Positions 34,598 to 45,093 of a stretch of DNA of 64,000 nucleotides are shown here, one piece after another (the first letter of the stretch is position 1; every line of letters starts with the position of its first letter). Origin of the DNA: Aulosira sp. FACHB-615 (lineage in GTDB: Bacteria; Cyanobacteriota; Cyanobacteriia; Cyanobacteriales; Nostocaceae); NCBI RefSeq assembly GCF_014698045.1, contig NZ_JACJSE010000019.1, positions 1-64,000 of the forward strand, in the 5' to 3' direction. The notes under the pieces were generated by a model. That model ran no database searches, was not told the origin of the DNA, and saw only the letters and a program-made list of their open reading frames with translations. The translations under genes were made by a program, and so were the position numbers.

Positions 34598-37500
34598 TCA
34601 AACAACAGCCGCCTCTGCGATCGCACCTTGCATTCTCCCCATTGCATCAATTAAGCTTTGCAATTGTTGGTCGGCTTTCATCACCGCTAAACCTCGGACT
34701 GTGACTTTACCAGGGGAGTAAACAAAGCGCGTTTTTAAATGTTCTGGTAAGTTGGCTGCAAGTAAATTCCATGCAGGTTCTTCCATTGGTGTTTCTAAAA
34801 TTACGTGTTGTTTGTTTTCTGGTTTAATCCGGCTAAATCCTAATTTTTTGGCTATTTGTTTGAGTTCCATAACGCGCAAAAGTTGATTGGCGGGAACGGG
34901 TAAAGTACCATAGCGATCGCTCCATTCTGCTGCAATCTGCGTGAGTTCTTCTTTAGATTTCGCCGCCGCTACTGCACGGTACGCACTCATCTTTTGATCA
35001 ATATCGGGAATGTAATCGGCGGGTATAAATGCGGTGAGGTTGAGGTCAATTTGCGTATCGTCAACTTGGGGTATTTCTTGACCGCGAATTTCTCGAATCG
35101 CTTCTTCTAACATTTCCATGTACAAATCAAAACCGATCGCATCCATTTGACCAGATTGTTCTGCACCCAGCAAGTTACCCACACCCCTGATTTCCATGTC
35201 GCGCATTGCCAATTGATAGCCGGAACCGAGTTGAGTAAATTCTTGTATCGCTCTTAATCTCTGCCGCGCGGCATCAGATAAGGTGCGCTGCTTGGGATAG
35301 AATAACCAAGCATGGGCTTGAATACCTGCACGACCGACACGACCGCGTAATTGGTATAGTTGCGCTAATCCAAAGCGGTGTGCGTCTTCAATTAAGATGG
35401 TGTTGACGCGGGGAATATCTAAACCTGATTCAATAATTGTTGTACATACCAAGATGTCTGCTTCACCATTACTGAAGGTGAGCATGGTTGATTCTAACTC
35501 GCTTTCGTCCATTTGCCCGTGAGCGATCGCAAATCTTCCTCCCGGTATCATCTCTCGCAATTTGGCTGTCGTCTCTTCAATTCCTTCCACTCGCGGAACT
35601 ACATAAAATACCTGTCCGCCTCGGTCTAATTCTTGGCGAATTGCACTGCGGACTGTTTCGGGATTCAACGGTGAAAGATGGGTTTGAATTGGTCGGCGGG
35701 TTGGGGGTGGTGTGGTAATCAAACTCATTTCCCGAATCCCCGACAAGGACATATACAACGTACGGGGAATAGGTGTGGCGGAAAGTGTGAGTACATCAAC
35801 CTGAGTTTTCAAGGATTTGATTTTCTCTTTTTGATTCACCCCAAATCTTTGTTCTTCATCCACCACCAATAAACCCAAGTCGCGGAAAGATACGCCTTTT
35901 CCTAACAGTTGGTGCGTACCCACAACGATATCTAACTCGCCTGTCGCTAATCGTTTTTGAATATTACGACGTTCTTCAGCAGTGCGGAAGCGGTTGAGTA
36001 AGCCGACATTCACAGGGTAGGGGGCAAAGCGTTCTTTCAAGGTGTGGTAGTGTTGCTGGGTAAGAATGGTAGTTGGTGCGAGGAGTGCGACTTGTTTACC
36101 AGAAGTCACGGCTTTGAAAATGGCGCGGATTGCGACTTCCGTTTTACCAAAACCAACGTCACCACATACTAACCGATCCATTGGCCGATCGCTTTCCATG
36201 TCGCGTTTGACATCTTGGACGGCTTTTAGCTGGTCTGTTGTCGGTTGGTAAGGGAAAGAATCTTCCATTTCCTCTTGCCAAGGCATATCGTGAGGATAGG
36301 CGTAACCTTGTTGTTGCGATCGCGCTGCATATAATTTCAGCAAATCTACCGCTAATTTCTTGATGGCTTTACGGACGCGATTCTTGGTATTGTCCCAAGC
36401 CTTCCCAGTCATTTTGTGCAGTTCTGGGGCTTTATCGCCTGTGGCGCGGAACCTTGACAAAGAACCAACTTGGTCAGCCGCCACCCGCAACAAACCATCA
36501 GCGTATTGTACGACGATGTAATCACGGGTTTCGTCGTTAATCGTCAAACTTTCCAGCTTGACAAACTTACCTATCCCGTGGCTTCTGTGAACTACATAAT
36601 CTCCCGGACGTAATTTATTCGGGTCAACTTGCTTGGAAGCCGCCTTCCGACGTTTGCGGATATATCCTGGCGTGGCGAGGGAATGCTGACCGTAAAATTC
36701 CCGGTCTGTGACCACGACTAAACGGAAAGTTGGCAGAATAAATCCTTCCAGTTCCGCCAAACCAGAGTATTTTAAGGCGACTGGGGTATGGTTGATTTGT
36801 AGCTTTTCAATGGCTTGGTAGTCGCGCGGGTTGGGGATAAATTGCGCCGGACAGTCGTGTTCTTGTAATAGAGAGACAGAACGGGAAGGTTGGGCAGAAA
36901 TTAGCCAAATTGAGAAATTGCGATCGCGTTCTTGGCGTAATGTTTCCGCCAGCTTGCCAAACTGATGGGGTGTCACAGGTACAGAACGGCTGGCTAAATT
37001 AATCCCGTTGTTTTCCTCGGCGATTTCCGATAAATAAACAGTGGGAAATTGGGTAAGTTCAGTTAGACAATCATCAAATGACCGATGAATTTTCGGCAAT
37101 TGCAGAGAACCCAAATCTAATTCCCCAGTCCCCAGCGACCATTGTTCCTCAGCATTTTCCACCCAGCGATCGCTATGGGCGTGACACTGTTCTGGTTCGT
37201 CAATGGCAATTAAAGTATTTTCAGGCAGATAATCTAAAACCGATGCTGGTTTATCAAAAGCCAACCCCAAAAACCGCCTGCTACCTTCTAAAACTCCCGA
37301 TTCTTCCGTTGTAAGTTCCGATTCATTTTTCAACTCAGCACTTAGCACTTGGAACTCAGCACTATCTTTAAGTGCGTCCAAAATTATGGGAGTGAAACTA
37401 GTCGGTGTCAGCACAACCTGAGCTATTTTGTCAAGGGCGGAACGCTGGGTTGACGGGTCAAATTCTCTGATTTGCTCAATTTCGTCGCCAAACCATTCCA

Positions 37501-38146
37501 AGCGCACTGGCAATTCTGAAGAAACCGGGAAAACATCGACAATATCACCGCGCCGACTCCATTGACCTTCTGTTTCTACTAAAGGTACTCGCTCGTAACC
37601 CAAGGTAGTAATTTTGGTACTGAAAGTATTCAGGTCAAATTCCATGCCTTTAGTCAAGGTCAGGCTTAGAGGTGTAAAAGCCTCTGGCGGCGGCAAATGC
37701 GGCTGTAACGCCCCTGTAGTAGCAACCACCGCTATCGTCTTATTTTGACCATTAACTGATGACTGTTGACTGTTAACTGATAACTGTTGACTGATAACTG
37801 ATGACTGACCCTTCACCAAATCCGCCAAAACCTGCATTTGTCCCCAGGTCATTTCCGTTTCGGGGTCAAAAGGCTCGTAAGGTGAGGCTTCGGAAGTTGG
37901 ATAAAAATGTACTGTTGACCAGCCCATCGCCTCTAATTGAGCGTAGGCGCGTCCGGCTTCTTCTAGGGTCGCACAGACGACAAATAAATTCCTTCCTGAA
38001 TTTTGTGCTAATGCCGATGCTACCAAGCCCTTGGGTAGACGGGGAATACCATTTAAGCGTAAATCTTGTTGACGATTGAGCTTAGAAAGTAGTTCTGTGG
38101 TGAGTGGCGATCGCGCCAAGGCACGCACAATCGAAGAAAATGCCAT
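34598..38146 (-). CDS. mfd: Transcription-repair coupling factor
   Basis: Mfd removes RNA polymerase stalled at DNA lesions and recruits UvrA. The 1182-residue protein has the UvrB-like N-terminal domains, the RNA-polymerase-interacting domain ([17 protein letters not shown], about 540), Walker A ([13 protein letters not shown], about 660), VVDEEQRFG (about 755), the helicase motif RGRVGRAG and the C-terminal TRCF domain. Two stretches are repeat-derived insertions: about residues 114-136 ([15 protein letters not shown]) and about 254-277 ([19 protein letters not shown]). The gene end is duplicated at 33080-33217. Confidence 0.96.
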   Translation of the reverse strand: MAFSSIVRALARSPLTTELLSKLNRQQDLRLNGIPRLPKGLVASALAQNSGRNLFVVCATLEEAGRAYAQLEAMGWSTVHFYPTSEASPYEPFDPETEMTWGQMQVLADLVKGQSSVISQQLSVNSQQSSVNGQNKTIAVVATTGALQPHLPPPEAFTPLSLTLTKGMEFDLNTFSTKITTLGYERVPLVETEGQWSRRGDIVDVFPVSSELPVRLEWFGDEIEQIREFDPSTQRSALDKIAQVVLTPTSFTPIILDALKDSAEFQVLSAELKNESELTTEESGVLEGSRRFLGLAFDKPASVLDYLPENTLIAIDEPEQCHAHSDRWVENAEEQWSLGTGELDLGSLQLPKIHRSFDDCLTELTQFPTVYLSEIAEENNGINLASRSVPVTPHQFGKLAETLRQERDRNFSIWLISAQPSRSVSLLQEHDCPAQFIPNPRDYQAIEKLQINHTPVALKYSGLAELEGFILPTFRLVVVTDREFYGQHSLATPGYIRKRRKAASKQVDPNKLRPGDYVVHRSHGIGKFVKLESLTINDETRDYIVVQYADGLLRVAADQVGSLSRFRATGDKAPELHKMTGKAWDNTKNRVRKAIKKLAVDLLKLYAARSQQQGYAYPHDMPWQEEMEDSFPYQPTTDQLKAVQDVKRDMESDRPMDRLVCGDVGFGKTEVAIRAIFKAVTSGKQVALLAPTTILTQQHYHTLKERFAPYPVNVGLLNRFRTAEERRNIQKRLATGELDIVVGTHQLLGKGVSFRDLGLLVVDEEQRFGVNQKEKIKSLKTQVDVLTLSATPIPRTLYMSLSGIREMSLITTPPPTRRPIQTHLSPLNPETVRSAIRQELDRGGQVFYVVPRVEGIEETTAKLREMIPGGRFAIAHGQMDESELESTMLTFSNGEADILVCTTIIESGLDIPRVNTILIEDAHRFGLAQLYQLRGRVGRAGIQAHAWLFYPKQRTLSDAARQRLRAIQEFTQLGSGYQLAMRDMEIRGVGNLLGAEQSGQMDAIGFDLYMEMLEEAIREIRGQEIPQVDDTQIDLNLTAFIPADYIPDIDQKMSAYRAVAAAKSKEELTQIAAEWSDRYGTLPVPANQLLRVMELKQIAKKLGFSRIKPENKQHVILETPMEEPAWNLLAANLPEHLKTRFVYSPGKVTVRGLAVMKADQQLQSLIDAMGRMQGAIAEAAVV
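37315..37385 (-). repeat. In-frame AGTGCTGAG/CAGCACT-type repeat in mfd
   Basis: AACTCAGCACTTAGCACTT followed by GGAACTCAGCACT contains heptamer-spaced CAGCACT relatives, coding for residues about 254-277 of Mfd. Similar repeats are intergenic at 45065-45090 and 54035-54083. Confidence 0.6.
37739..37812 (-). repeat. In-frame GACTGTTAACTGATA-type repeat in mfd
   Basis: Alternating AACTGATGACTGTTGACTG units encode the Gln/Ser/Val-rich residues about 114-136. The unit relates to the CAACAGT class of STRR heptamers. Confidence 0.65.
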
Positions 38147-38496
38147 AAGTTCTACTAGAGGTGGAAGTCTTCAGTGATAAGAAAATCTATAGGTAGTTTA
38201 TGTTCACTATTTTAAATGGGTTGACACTCCACTCATTACTTCTATGGAAGAATGAGGAAGTATGAAATATGAAGTATAAAGTATGAAGTATATGCCTATA
38301 GTCAGAGAATTTAGACATTTTCCAAGGTTAAATTCTGCGATTAGTAGTACTTTAACCTTCTACCTCCGAGTCTAGATTTTATTCTGGAGTCTTTTGCCTT
38401 TTTTGGTAAAAGCACACATCTCAGAACTTGAATAACGTTTAATACTAGATACTAGGGGTTAAGCATAGTTCGCTCCCTATTGCGGCAAATCCAAAC
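38147..38496. other. Intergenic region upstream of mfd and the CNNM gene
   Basis: This is a divergent promoter region of about 350 bp. It contains a GAAGTATGAAATATGAAG heptamer patch (38255-38292) but no gene. A plausible -10 for the plus-strand gene (TAATAC, near 38438) is weak evidence. Confidence 0.35.
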
Positions 38497-39822
38497 ATGT
38501 CCTCCATCACTTCTGAAATTTTAATCATTTTGGTACTAATTATTGCCAACGGGATCTTCTCGATGTCGGAGATGGCTGTTGTCTCAGCGCGGAAGGTCAG
38601 GCTTCAGCAGCTTGCTAATCAAGGAGATGCTAACGCCAGAGCAGCATTGAAACTAGCAGAATCTCCCAATAATTTCTTATCTACCGTTCAAGTCGGAATT
38701 TCCCTCATCGGTATTCTGACTGGTGCTTTTGGGGGAGCGACAATTGCTAACCGCTTGGCAGTATATGTAAAACTGATCCCCTTGTTAGCTCCTTACAGCG
38801 AACCAGTATCTTTTGGGATAGTCGTTTTAATTATTACGTATTTATCTTTGATCATCGGGGAATTAGTGCCGAAGCGTTTGGCATTAAATAACCCAGAAAG
38901 AATAGCAGCGTTTGTGGCGATCCCAATGCGGGCTTTAGCAGCGATCGCTTCCCCAGCAGTGCATTTATTGAGTGCTTCTACAGAATTGGTGTTGCGAATT
39001 TTAGGAATCACCCCTTCAGAAGAACCGCAGGTAACTGAAGAAGAAATTAAAATCTTGATTGAACAAGGTACAGAAGCGGGAACCTTTGAAGAAGCAGAAC
39101 AAGATATGGTAGAACGGGTGTTTCGTTTAGGCGATCGCCCTGTCAGTTCTTTTATGACACCCCGCCCTGATATCATCTGGCTAGACTTAGAAGACACCGC
39201 CGAAGAAAACCGCCAGAAAATGACTGAAAATGGTTATTCCCGGTATCCAGTTTGTCAGGGAGGGCTTGATAATGTCCTGGGGATCATCCCTGTCACCGAT
39301 TTACTCGCTCGCAGTTTTCGGAATGAAGCTTTAGATTTGACAGTGGGTTTGCGTCAACCTGTATTTGTCCCCGAAAGCACCCGTGGCTTGAAAGTGTTGG
39401 AATTATTCAAGCAAACTATCACCCACATGGCCATTGTGGTGGATGAATACGGCGTAATTCAAGGATTAGTCACCCTTAACGACATTATGAGCGAAATTGT
39501 CGGTGATGTTCCCGCCGATCTCGACGAAGACGAACCCCAATATGTACAGAGAGAAGATGGTTCTTGGCTGTTGGACGGTATGTTACCCGTAGAAAAGTTT
39601 TTTGAACTATTCGAGATGGAAGAATGGGATGACGAACGCGGTAGCTATCAAACCTTGGGGGGCTTTGTCATCACCCATTTAGGCCGCATCCCCTCCGCCG
39701 CCGATCATTTTGAATGGGAAGGAATGCGGGTTGAGGTGATGGATATGGACGGTAATCGGGTAGATAAAGTGTTAGTTGTGCCAATGATTGATAAAGCAGA
39801 GGCGAAGAAAGAATCTGAGTAG
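38497..39822 (+). CDS. CNNM/CorC family (hemolysin-like) membrane protein
   Basis: The 441-residue protein has an N-terminal DUF21/CNNM transmembrane domain (about 1-190, with four segments and LIIGELVPKRLALNNPE), a CBS-domain pair (about 205-335, SSFMTPRPDIIWLD and FKQTITHMAIVVDEYG), and the C-terminal CorC/HlyC domain (about 345-430, GSWLLDGMLPVEKFFELF). Members export or sense Mg2+ or other divalent cations. Hemolysin is a legacy name. The gene is monocistronic and divergent from mfd. Confidence 0.92.
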   Translation: MSSITSEILIILVLIIANGIFSMSEMAVVSARKVRLQQLANQGDANARAALKLAESPNNFLSTVQVGISLIGILTGAFGGATIANRLAVYVKLIPLLAPYSEPVSFGIVVLIITYLSLIIGELVPKRLALNNPERIAAFVAIPMRALAAIASPAVHLLSASTELVLRILGITPSEEPQVTEEEIKILIEQGTEAGTFEEAEQDMVERVFRLGDRPVSSFMTPRPDIIWLDLEDTAEENRQKMTENGYSRYPVCQGGLDNVLGIIPVTDLLARSFRNEALDLTVGLRQPVFVPESTRGLKVLELFKQTITHMAIVVDEYGVIQGLVTLNDIMSEIVGDVPADLDEDEPQYVQREDGSWLLDGMLPVEKFFELFEMEEWDDERGSYQTLGGFVITHLGRIPSAADHFEWEGMRVEVMDMDGNRVDKVLVVPMIDKAEAKKESE

Positions 39823-40059
39823 AGGTTAGTGGCTAGAGGTGACAGGTTACAGGTTAAGTTGTTGCATTAGTCCCTAGCCTCTACTCCCCACTCCTCACAA
39901 GTATAGGTTTTTAACAGAGTGATGAGTAGCGACTCTAAAAATCACGATTTAATCAGAGTTCCACCCCCTTACACCCCTACACCCTAAATCAAGGTTTTTG
40001 GGGCATAACGTAAAAAACCTACACCAGTCAGCCACTCCCTACTCCCTACTCCCTAGTAT

Positions 40060-41241
40060 TTACGATTGAGACAATCGCTTCACTTCTTCTCCACCCAACA
40101 TTTCATGGGCTTTTGCCAAAATTTGGGGAATTTTCTGAGCTTGGGGACTCAGGACAAGACATTGGCGTAAATCTACTTCGTTGAGTTTATCTGCTTTGTT
40201 CCCAGGAAACCAATGACTAGCATTACCCATGAGGTTGTAACGGGTTTTGGCATAGTCTACCAAGTCGTAGGCATTGGCTAAATTCCATAACAATAAAATC
40301 ATTGGGATATTGATACCGCCGGGAGTGTGTTCCCAGGTTGGTAAGTTAAGATGCCAATTTTTTACCCAATCTTCGCCGAGAGTGGCGATCGCTTCTTCTT
40401 CTAGTCTCGCTAAAATTGGCGGTAAAATTTCGGAAGATTCATCTAATAACGCTAATGTCTTCAGGTGTTCATCAAAATCTTGGGGTTTGGCTGCACCGAT
40501 ACTCAAGGTATGCACCTGAGAATGACTCAAACAAAATAAATCATTAAACACCATCGGACTCAACGGCGCACAAAGATTCACTAATTTTTTTGGTGGGTTA
40601 TATAACTTCCCTCCTTTATCCGAAGGACTAATAATAAACACACCCATATCCAGGCGAGTAGCAGCTAAAATAGCAGGCCAATTCCATTGATTAATGTAGT
40701 ACCAATGCAGATTTACATAATCAAATTGATTGGTATTAATTGCCTGCACAATTAAATCTGTAGCACCGTGGGTAGAAAAGCCAATAAATCTGACTTTGCC
40801 TTCAGCTTGTAATTGTCTGGCTACATCCAAACAACCGCCAGGACGGACGCTATATTCTAGTAATTCCGCATCATTAATACCATGCAAACTAAATAAGTCT
40901 ACATAATCTAACTGAAGATACTTGAGTGATTGTTCAAATGTTTTGCGGAATTCTTTGGCATCAGCAACGGGTGAAACTTTGGTTTGGACAATTAATTGTT
41001 CGCGCGGAAACTTGGGCAGAATTTTACCCAATTGCATTTCTGAGCTACCATAACCACGAGCAGTTTCAATGTGATTAATACCGAGTTCGATGGCTCTATG
41101 AATTGTGGCTTCAAGATTTTTCTGGTTATCTGAAGGAATATCTGACCAAGAAACATCTTGCCATTTGAACTGATATCTCATGCCGCCGCAAGAAAAAACC
41201 GGCATCTGTAATTCTGTGCGTCCAAATCTTCTGTATAGCAT
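40060..41241 (-). CDS. Aldo/keto reductase family protein
   Basis: The 393-residue protein is a TIM-barrel NADPH oxidoreductase. It has MLYRRFGRTELQMPVFSCGG at the start, INHIETARGYGSSEMQLG with the catalytic Tyr, VQTKVSP with the Lys, and DLFSLHGIN. It is about 70 residues longer than a bare barrel; the added C-terminal helices contain YNLMGNASHWFPG. I start at 41241, where the barrel begins; an ATG at 41268 adds nine residues. The substrate is unknown. The gene stands alone. Confidence 0.87.
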   Translation of the reverse strand: MLYRRFGRTELQMPVFSCGGMRYQFKWQDVSWSDIPSDNQKNLEATIHRAIELGINHIETARGYGSSEMQLGKILPKFPREQLIVQTKVSPVADAKEFRKTFEQSLKYLQLDYVDLFSLHGINDAELLEYSVRPGGCLDVARQLQAEGKVRFIGFSTHGATDLIVQAINTNQFDYVNLHWYYINQWNWPAILAATRLDMGVFIISPSDKGGKLYNPPKKLVNLCAPLSPMVFNDLFCLSHSQVHTLSIGAAKPQDFDEHLKTLALLDESSEILPPILARLEEEAIATLGEDWVKNWHLNLPTWEHTPGGINIPMILLLWNLANAYDLVDYAKTRYNLMGNASHWFPGNKADKLNEVDLRQCLVLSPQAQKIPQILAKAHEMLGGEEVKRLSQS

Positions 41242-41690
41242 TAGTGGATTGTGAATTTTTGGTATCAAGTCTCAGTTAAGCGATCGCTCTATCTATTTTT
41301 AAGTCCTGACACTGGTAATATCCATCGAGCCATAAAATGAGTCAGGTGTTTGGTTGTCAGATAGCGAGTTTTTTCAGTCCCACAAGACTAATTACCACAT
41401 CCTACCCACTACTAGCAAGTGATTTTCAATTAAAAACATTCCATTATTTAGGGACAAGGGGGACAAAGGGGATAGTACTCTGCTTAGGTAAACAAATTAG
41501 ATAATTTATTTTTTGGATTAATATATGCAAGAAATTAGACCAACATATCCCCAGGATTTGTTAGTCTAAATCTTTAAAAACCAACTATTTCAGCAATTGC
41601 TTATTGTTCTATCTAATTATGGTATTTGCACCCAGTTTATATTTGCTATTATCCAACTTTATTACAGCTGTAATCACAAACAATTAATTA
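41242..41690. other. Intergenic region without a recognised gene
   Basis: It contains a GGGACAAGGGGGACAAAGGGG patch (41452-41474) of the repeat type seen inside the kinase gene. Otherwise it is AT-rich with no frame, RNA or clear palindrome recognised. Confidence 0.4.
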
Positions 41691-41783
41691 TAGGACTTAC
41701 GCAAGAACCCTCTTAAATCCTCTTCACTTCGTGTCCTTTGCGCCCTTTGTGGTTCGTTTTTTCATGATTTTGCGTAAGTCCTG
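41691..41783. repeat. MITE-like element with 13-bp inverted ends
   Basis: It begins TAGGACTTACGCAA and ends TTGCGTAAGTCCT, with 12-13 bp of perfect complementarity. The inside holds TTTGCGCCCTTTGTGG-type sequence. It shares its ends with the 414-558 element but is shorter (93 bp) with a different middle. It abuts the end of the small secreted-protein gene. Confidence 0.65.
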
Positions 41784-41785
41784 AA

Positions 41786-42037
41786 TTAATATCTTTCGTA
41801 GCGGCCAGTCACCCAACGCCGACCGCGTGGTGTTCTTTCCCAGTGTGCTGGAACCCATCGCTGGCGAACAACTTTGCGGACAACAACAGGTTTACGTGCA
41901 GCAGGTTTACGTACAACAACAGTTCGGTAGTTATCACGTTTGATAATCACCGGTGCTGCTGATGCTTGGTTTTCGACAGCAAATATTGAAAGTGGTAAAG
42001 CTAGTAAAGCTCCAGCAAGAATACGTTTCATCATCAT
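41786..42037 (-). CDS. Small basic exported protein
   Basis: The 83-residue protein has a signal peptide (MMMKRILAGALLALPLSIFA, cleavage probably after ASA near residue 28) and a mature part rich in Arg, Lys and Val (RKPAARKPVVVRKVVRQRW). It ends with the aromatic repeat RWVPAHWER / RRWVTGRYERY. The ending resembles YXWXHW-type motifs of small envelope proteins. The function is unknown. The stop lies 3 bp from the MITE-like element. Confidence 0.7.
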   Translation of the reverse strand: MMMKRILAGALLALPLSIFAVENQASAAPVIIKRDNYRTVVVRKPAARKPVVVRKVVRQRWVPAHWERTPRGRRWVTGRYERY

Positions 42038-42323
42038 CTTGATATCTCCTGAAGTTTCTTTTTGTTGAGTTATCTACAGCCTGATTGAAGAATTTGTAAA
42101 TTACACCCATGAGTGAAGTATTTATACCAGCTACTTAGGTATAAATTATTTTTGACTCCTCAATAAGATTGCTGATGAACTTTCATCTTCAGTTTAGAAA
42201 ACTCCGCAGAAATTCGGATGTGAAAAAAGTCGTGATTATAAGGTGACTAAAGTCATAAACCAAGACGGTTGTGAGGTGGGGAGTAGGAATACTATTTCTT
42301 CCTTGTCTCCCTTATCTCTTCTG

Positions 42324-42929
42324 TTATACAGCCAACTTACCCCAACCGACATAAGGCAATTTCGCAGCCGTAGAGCGAATTTTATCAGCGTTAGCAACTA
42401 ACTGACCACAAGCATCCCAACTACCAGAAACGAACATATTTCTAGAACCTTCACCGATGAAAACTGGGGCTGTAAAGTCACCAATCTGCACTTGTAAGGT
42501 TTCTAAATTTATTGTTACTGTGGCTTGGGGATTTGCTGTGACTAGTTCTTGTAATTGTTTGACTGTTGCCCCATCCGCAGTTACACAAGGTACACCAATC
42601 GCCACACAATTACCCAAGAAAATTTCGGCAAAACTTTCACCAATTAAAACTTTAATACCCCATTTAGCGATCGCTTGTGGCGCATGTTCCCGCGATGAAC
42701 CACAGCCAAAGTTACGATTCACAATCAACACATTTGCGCCTTGATACTGGGGCTGGTCAAAGGGATGTTCACCCTTTAAAGCGGTGCGGTCATCAATAAA
42801 CGCATTTTCACCCAAACCATCAAAGGTAATCGCCTTTAAAAAACGAGCAGGAATAATCCGGTCTGTATCAATGTCATTACCAACTAAAGGTACAGCCTGC
42901 CCAGATACTTGTTTAATTTCACTTCCCAT
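42324..42929 (-). CDS. leuD: 3-isopropylmalate dehydratase small subunit
   Basis: This subunit forms the swivelling domain of the LeuCD isomerase in leucine synthesis. I chose the ATG at 42929 ([15 protein letters not shown], 201 residues). The long in-frame extension up to 43064 is Cys/Arg-rich and overlaps the end of leuC, so it is not protein-coding here. Motifs: [17 protein letters not shown] and [14 protein letters not shown]. It lies 109 bp downstream of leuC on the same strand, forming an operon. Confidence 0.95.
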   Translation of the reverse strand: MGSEIKQVSGQAVPLVGNDIDTDRIIPARFLKAITFDGLGENAFIDDRTALKGEHPFDQPQYQGANVLIVNRNFGCGSSREHAPQAIAKWGIKVLIGESFAEIFLGNCVAIGVPCVTADGATVKQLQELVTANPQATVTINLETLQVQIGDFTAPVFIGEGSRNMFVSGSWDACGQLVANADKIRSTAAKLPYVGWGKLAV

Positions 42930-43038
42930 AATTTTCTTTGCGCCTTTGCGCCTTTGCGCGAGATAAAAAAGATTTGGTTTGTAAACGCAGAGGTAAACGC
43001 GAAGTATGAACATTTTACCTCCTGCCTTCTGCCTTCTC

Positions 43039-44442
43039 CTACAGCAAGTCGCGCACGTCAGCAACTTCGCCCTTAATAGCCGCAGTCGCCACCATCGCCG
43101 GACTCATCAGTAATGTGCGCCCAGAAGCAGAACCTTGCCTACCTTTAAAGTTGCGGTTAGAAGAAGAAGCACTGATTTGTCTACCTTGGAGTTTGTCGGG
43201 GTTCATCGCCAGACACATCGAACATCCTGGTTCCCGCCATTCAAAACCTGCGGCGGCAAAGATTTTGTCTAACCCTTCGGCTTCGGCGGCTTGCTTGACT
43301 CGTTCGGAACCGGGGACAACAAAGGCTTTGACTCCTTCAGCCACGCGACGACCTTGGGCAATTTTGGCAGCTTCTCGCAAATCGCTGAGTCTACCGTTGG
43401 TGCAGCTACCAATAAAGCAGACATCGATTTTTGTGCCTTTGATTGCTTGACCGGGTAATAAATCCATGTAGCGATAAGCTTCTTCGGCAATAAAACGGTC
43501 TTCTTCCGCCAGTTCTTCGGGTTTGGGGATGAATTGATTAATGCCGATTCCTTGACCGGGGGTGATTCCCCAAGTAACTGTCGGTGAAATCTCGGCTGCA
43601 TCAAACACCACGACATCATCATATTCGGCATCAGCATCACTCTTGATGGATTCCCACCAAGTTACTGCTTGATCCCAGTCTGCACCTTTGGGGGCAAAGT
43701 CTCTATCTTGGAGATAATCGTAGGTGACTTGATCGGGATTGACGTAACCGCATCTCGCCCCACCTTCAATAGCCATATTACAGACGGTCATCCGTTCTTC
43801 CATGTTCATGGCTGCAAAGGTAGTCCCGGCAAATTCATAAGCGTAACCAACACCACCTTTCACGCCCAGGGTACGGATAATATGCAAAATTACATCTTTG
43901 GCGTAGACACCGGGGTTGAGAGTGCCGTTCACTTCTATTTTGCGGACTTTGAGTTTAGCGAGGGCTAGGGTTTGGGAGGCGAGAACATCGCGGACTTGAC
44001 TTGTCCCAATCCCAAAGGCGATCGCACCGAAAGCACCATGACTCGATGTGTGGCTATCTCCACAAGCGATCGTCATTCCTGGCTGGGTTAATCCTAACTC
44101 TGGGGCAATCACATGGACTATACCTTGATTGCCGGAACCAATATTATAAAAAGTTAAATTATTTTCTTGACAGTTCTGTTCTAAGGCTTGAATCATTGCT
44201 TCTGCTACACTGTCAGCAAAAGGACGCGCCTGATTATCCGTAGGTACGATGTGATCTACTGTCGCTACTGTGCGCTGGGGAAACAGTACCTCCAGACCTC
44301 GTTCGCGCAACATCGCAAAGGCTTGGGGACTAGTGACTTCATGAATTAGATGCAGGCCGATAAATAGTTGTGTCAGCCCTGAAGGAAGTGTACCAACGGT
44401 GTGTAAGTCCCAAACTTTATCAAACAGGGTGCCTTTGCTCAT
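43039..44442 (-). CDS. leuC: 3-isopropylmalate dehydratase large subunit
   Basis: The 467-residue catalytic subunit converts 2-isopropylmalate to 3-isopropylmalate. It has the [4Fe-4S] ligands in [11 protein letters not shown] and [11 protein letters not shown], and the substrate motif [14 protein letters not shown]. The length is normal for bacterial LeuC. No leader peptide or T-box was recognised upstream; cyanobacteria rarely use those. Confidence 0.96.
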   Translation of the reverse strand: MSKGTLFDKVWDLHTVGTLPSGLTQLFIGLHLIHEVTSPQAFAMLRERGLEVLFPQRTVATVDHIVPTDNQARPFADSVAEAMIQALEQNCQENNLTFYNIGSGNQGIVHVIAPELGLTQPGMTIACGDSHTSSHGAFGAIAFGIGTSQVRDVLASQTLALAKLKVRKIEVNGTLNPGVYAKDVILHIIRTLGVKGGVGYAYEFAGTTFAAMNMEERMTVCNMAIEGGARCGYVNPDQVTYDYLQDRDFAPKGADWDQAVTWWESIKSDADAEYDDVVVFDAAEISPTVTWGITPGQGIGINQFIPKPEELAEEDRFIAEEAYRYMDLLPGQAIKGTKIDVCFIGSCTNGRLSDLREAAKIAQGRRVAEGVKAFVVPGSERVKQAAEAEGLDKIFAAAGFEWREPGCSMCLAMNPDKLQGRQISASSSNRNFKGRQGSASGRTLLMSPAMVATAAIKGEVADVRDLL

Positions 44443-44589
44443 ATTTCAATCGTTGTATAACGAGTCAGAATTTTTATCGTATCAAAAAAGCGTCGGACAA
44501 TTTTAGATTTTAGATTTTGGATTTTGGATTGATTTCACAGATAAATTCGGAATTTTACCTTGATGGAATCATTGCTTTATGTCTTGCCT

Positions 44590-45045
44590 TTAGGCTGAAG
44601 TTTGTGTGTTGACAAATGCTAGACAAGAGTTGGATTGAAATTGGAGAAATTGATGCAAAATTTTTTTGAGGGAATTTTGTTTCACCATTTGAATGGCGAT
44701 GTTCACATCTAACCATTCTCGCTGTCTCTGCCCAGCTTCGGGATAATCTTCACTCAGCATTTCAACTAACAATAAATACATCTGCACTCGGTAGATTTTG
44801 CCGCGTTTGCGGTATCTGTAACTACCTACGGCGTTGACATCTACTTGTCCAATGATCCCGGCTTCTTCCCAAGCTTCTTTGGCGGCGGAAGCAGGCGGAC
44901 TCATACCTTTGGCAATTCCGCCCTTGGGAATTACCCAGTTATTGCGATCGCGGGTTGTAATTAATAAGATTTCAATGGTGCCGTTCTGCACTCTATAAGG
45001 AATGACCCCCGACTGCTGGAAGATTTTGCTGATTTTCTGATTCAT
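44590..45045 (-). CDS. Nudix hydrolase, DIPP-like
   Basis: The 151-residue protein carries WVIPKGGIAKGMSPPASAAK followed by EAWEEAGIIG. This is a Nudix box of the variant found in diphosphoinositol-polyphosphate or dinucleoside-polyphosphate hydrolases, with the first Glu and Arg of the standard box replaced but the EAWEEAG metal site intact. The downstream stretch YRKRGKIYRVQMYLL is the usual strand pair. It is on the same strand as the TetR gene, 48 bp after it. Confidence 0.82.
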   Translation of the reverse strand: MNQKISKIFQQSGVIPYRVQNGTIEILLITTRDRNNWVIPKGGIAKGMSPPASAAKEAWEEAGIIGQVDVNAVGSYRYRKRGKIYRVQMYLLLVEMLSEDYPEAGQRQREWLDVNIAIQMVKQNSLKKILHQFLQFQSNSCLAFVNTQTSA

Positions 45046-45059
45046 GAATTTGTACTAGT

Positions 45060-45092
45060 CTTTTTACTCAGCACTCAGCACTCAGCACTTTC
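45060..45092. repeat. CAGCACT heptamer repeat
   Basis: Three to four tandem CAGCACT units lie between the Nudix gene and the TetR gene. This is the same unit as the longer array at 54035-54083. Confidence 0.6.
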
Positions 45093-45093
45093 A

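Noticed and set aside
42930..43064. N-terminal extension of LeuD
   Set aside because: The in-frame extension is Cys/Arg-rich, overlaps the leuC end and is absent from the family; the start at 42929 fits.
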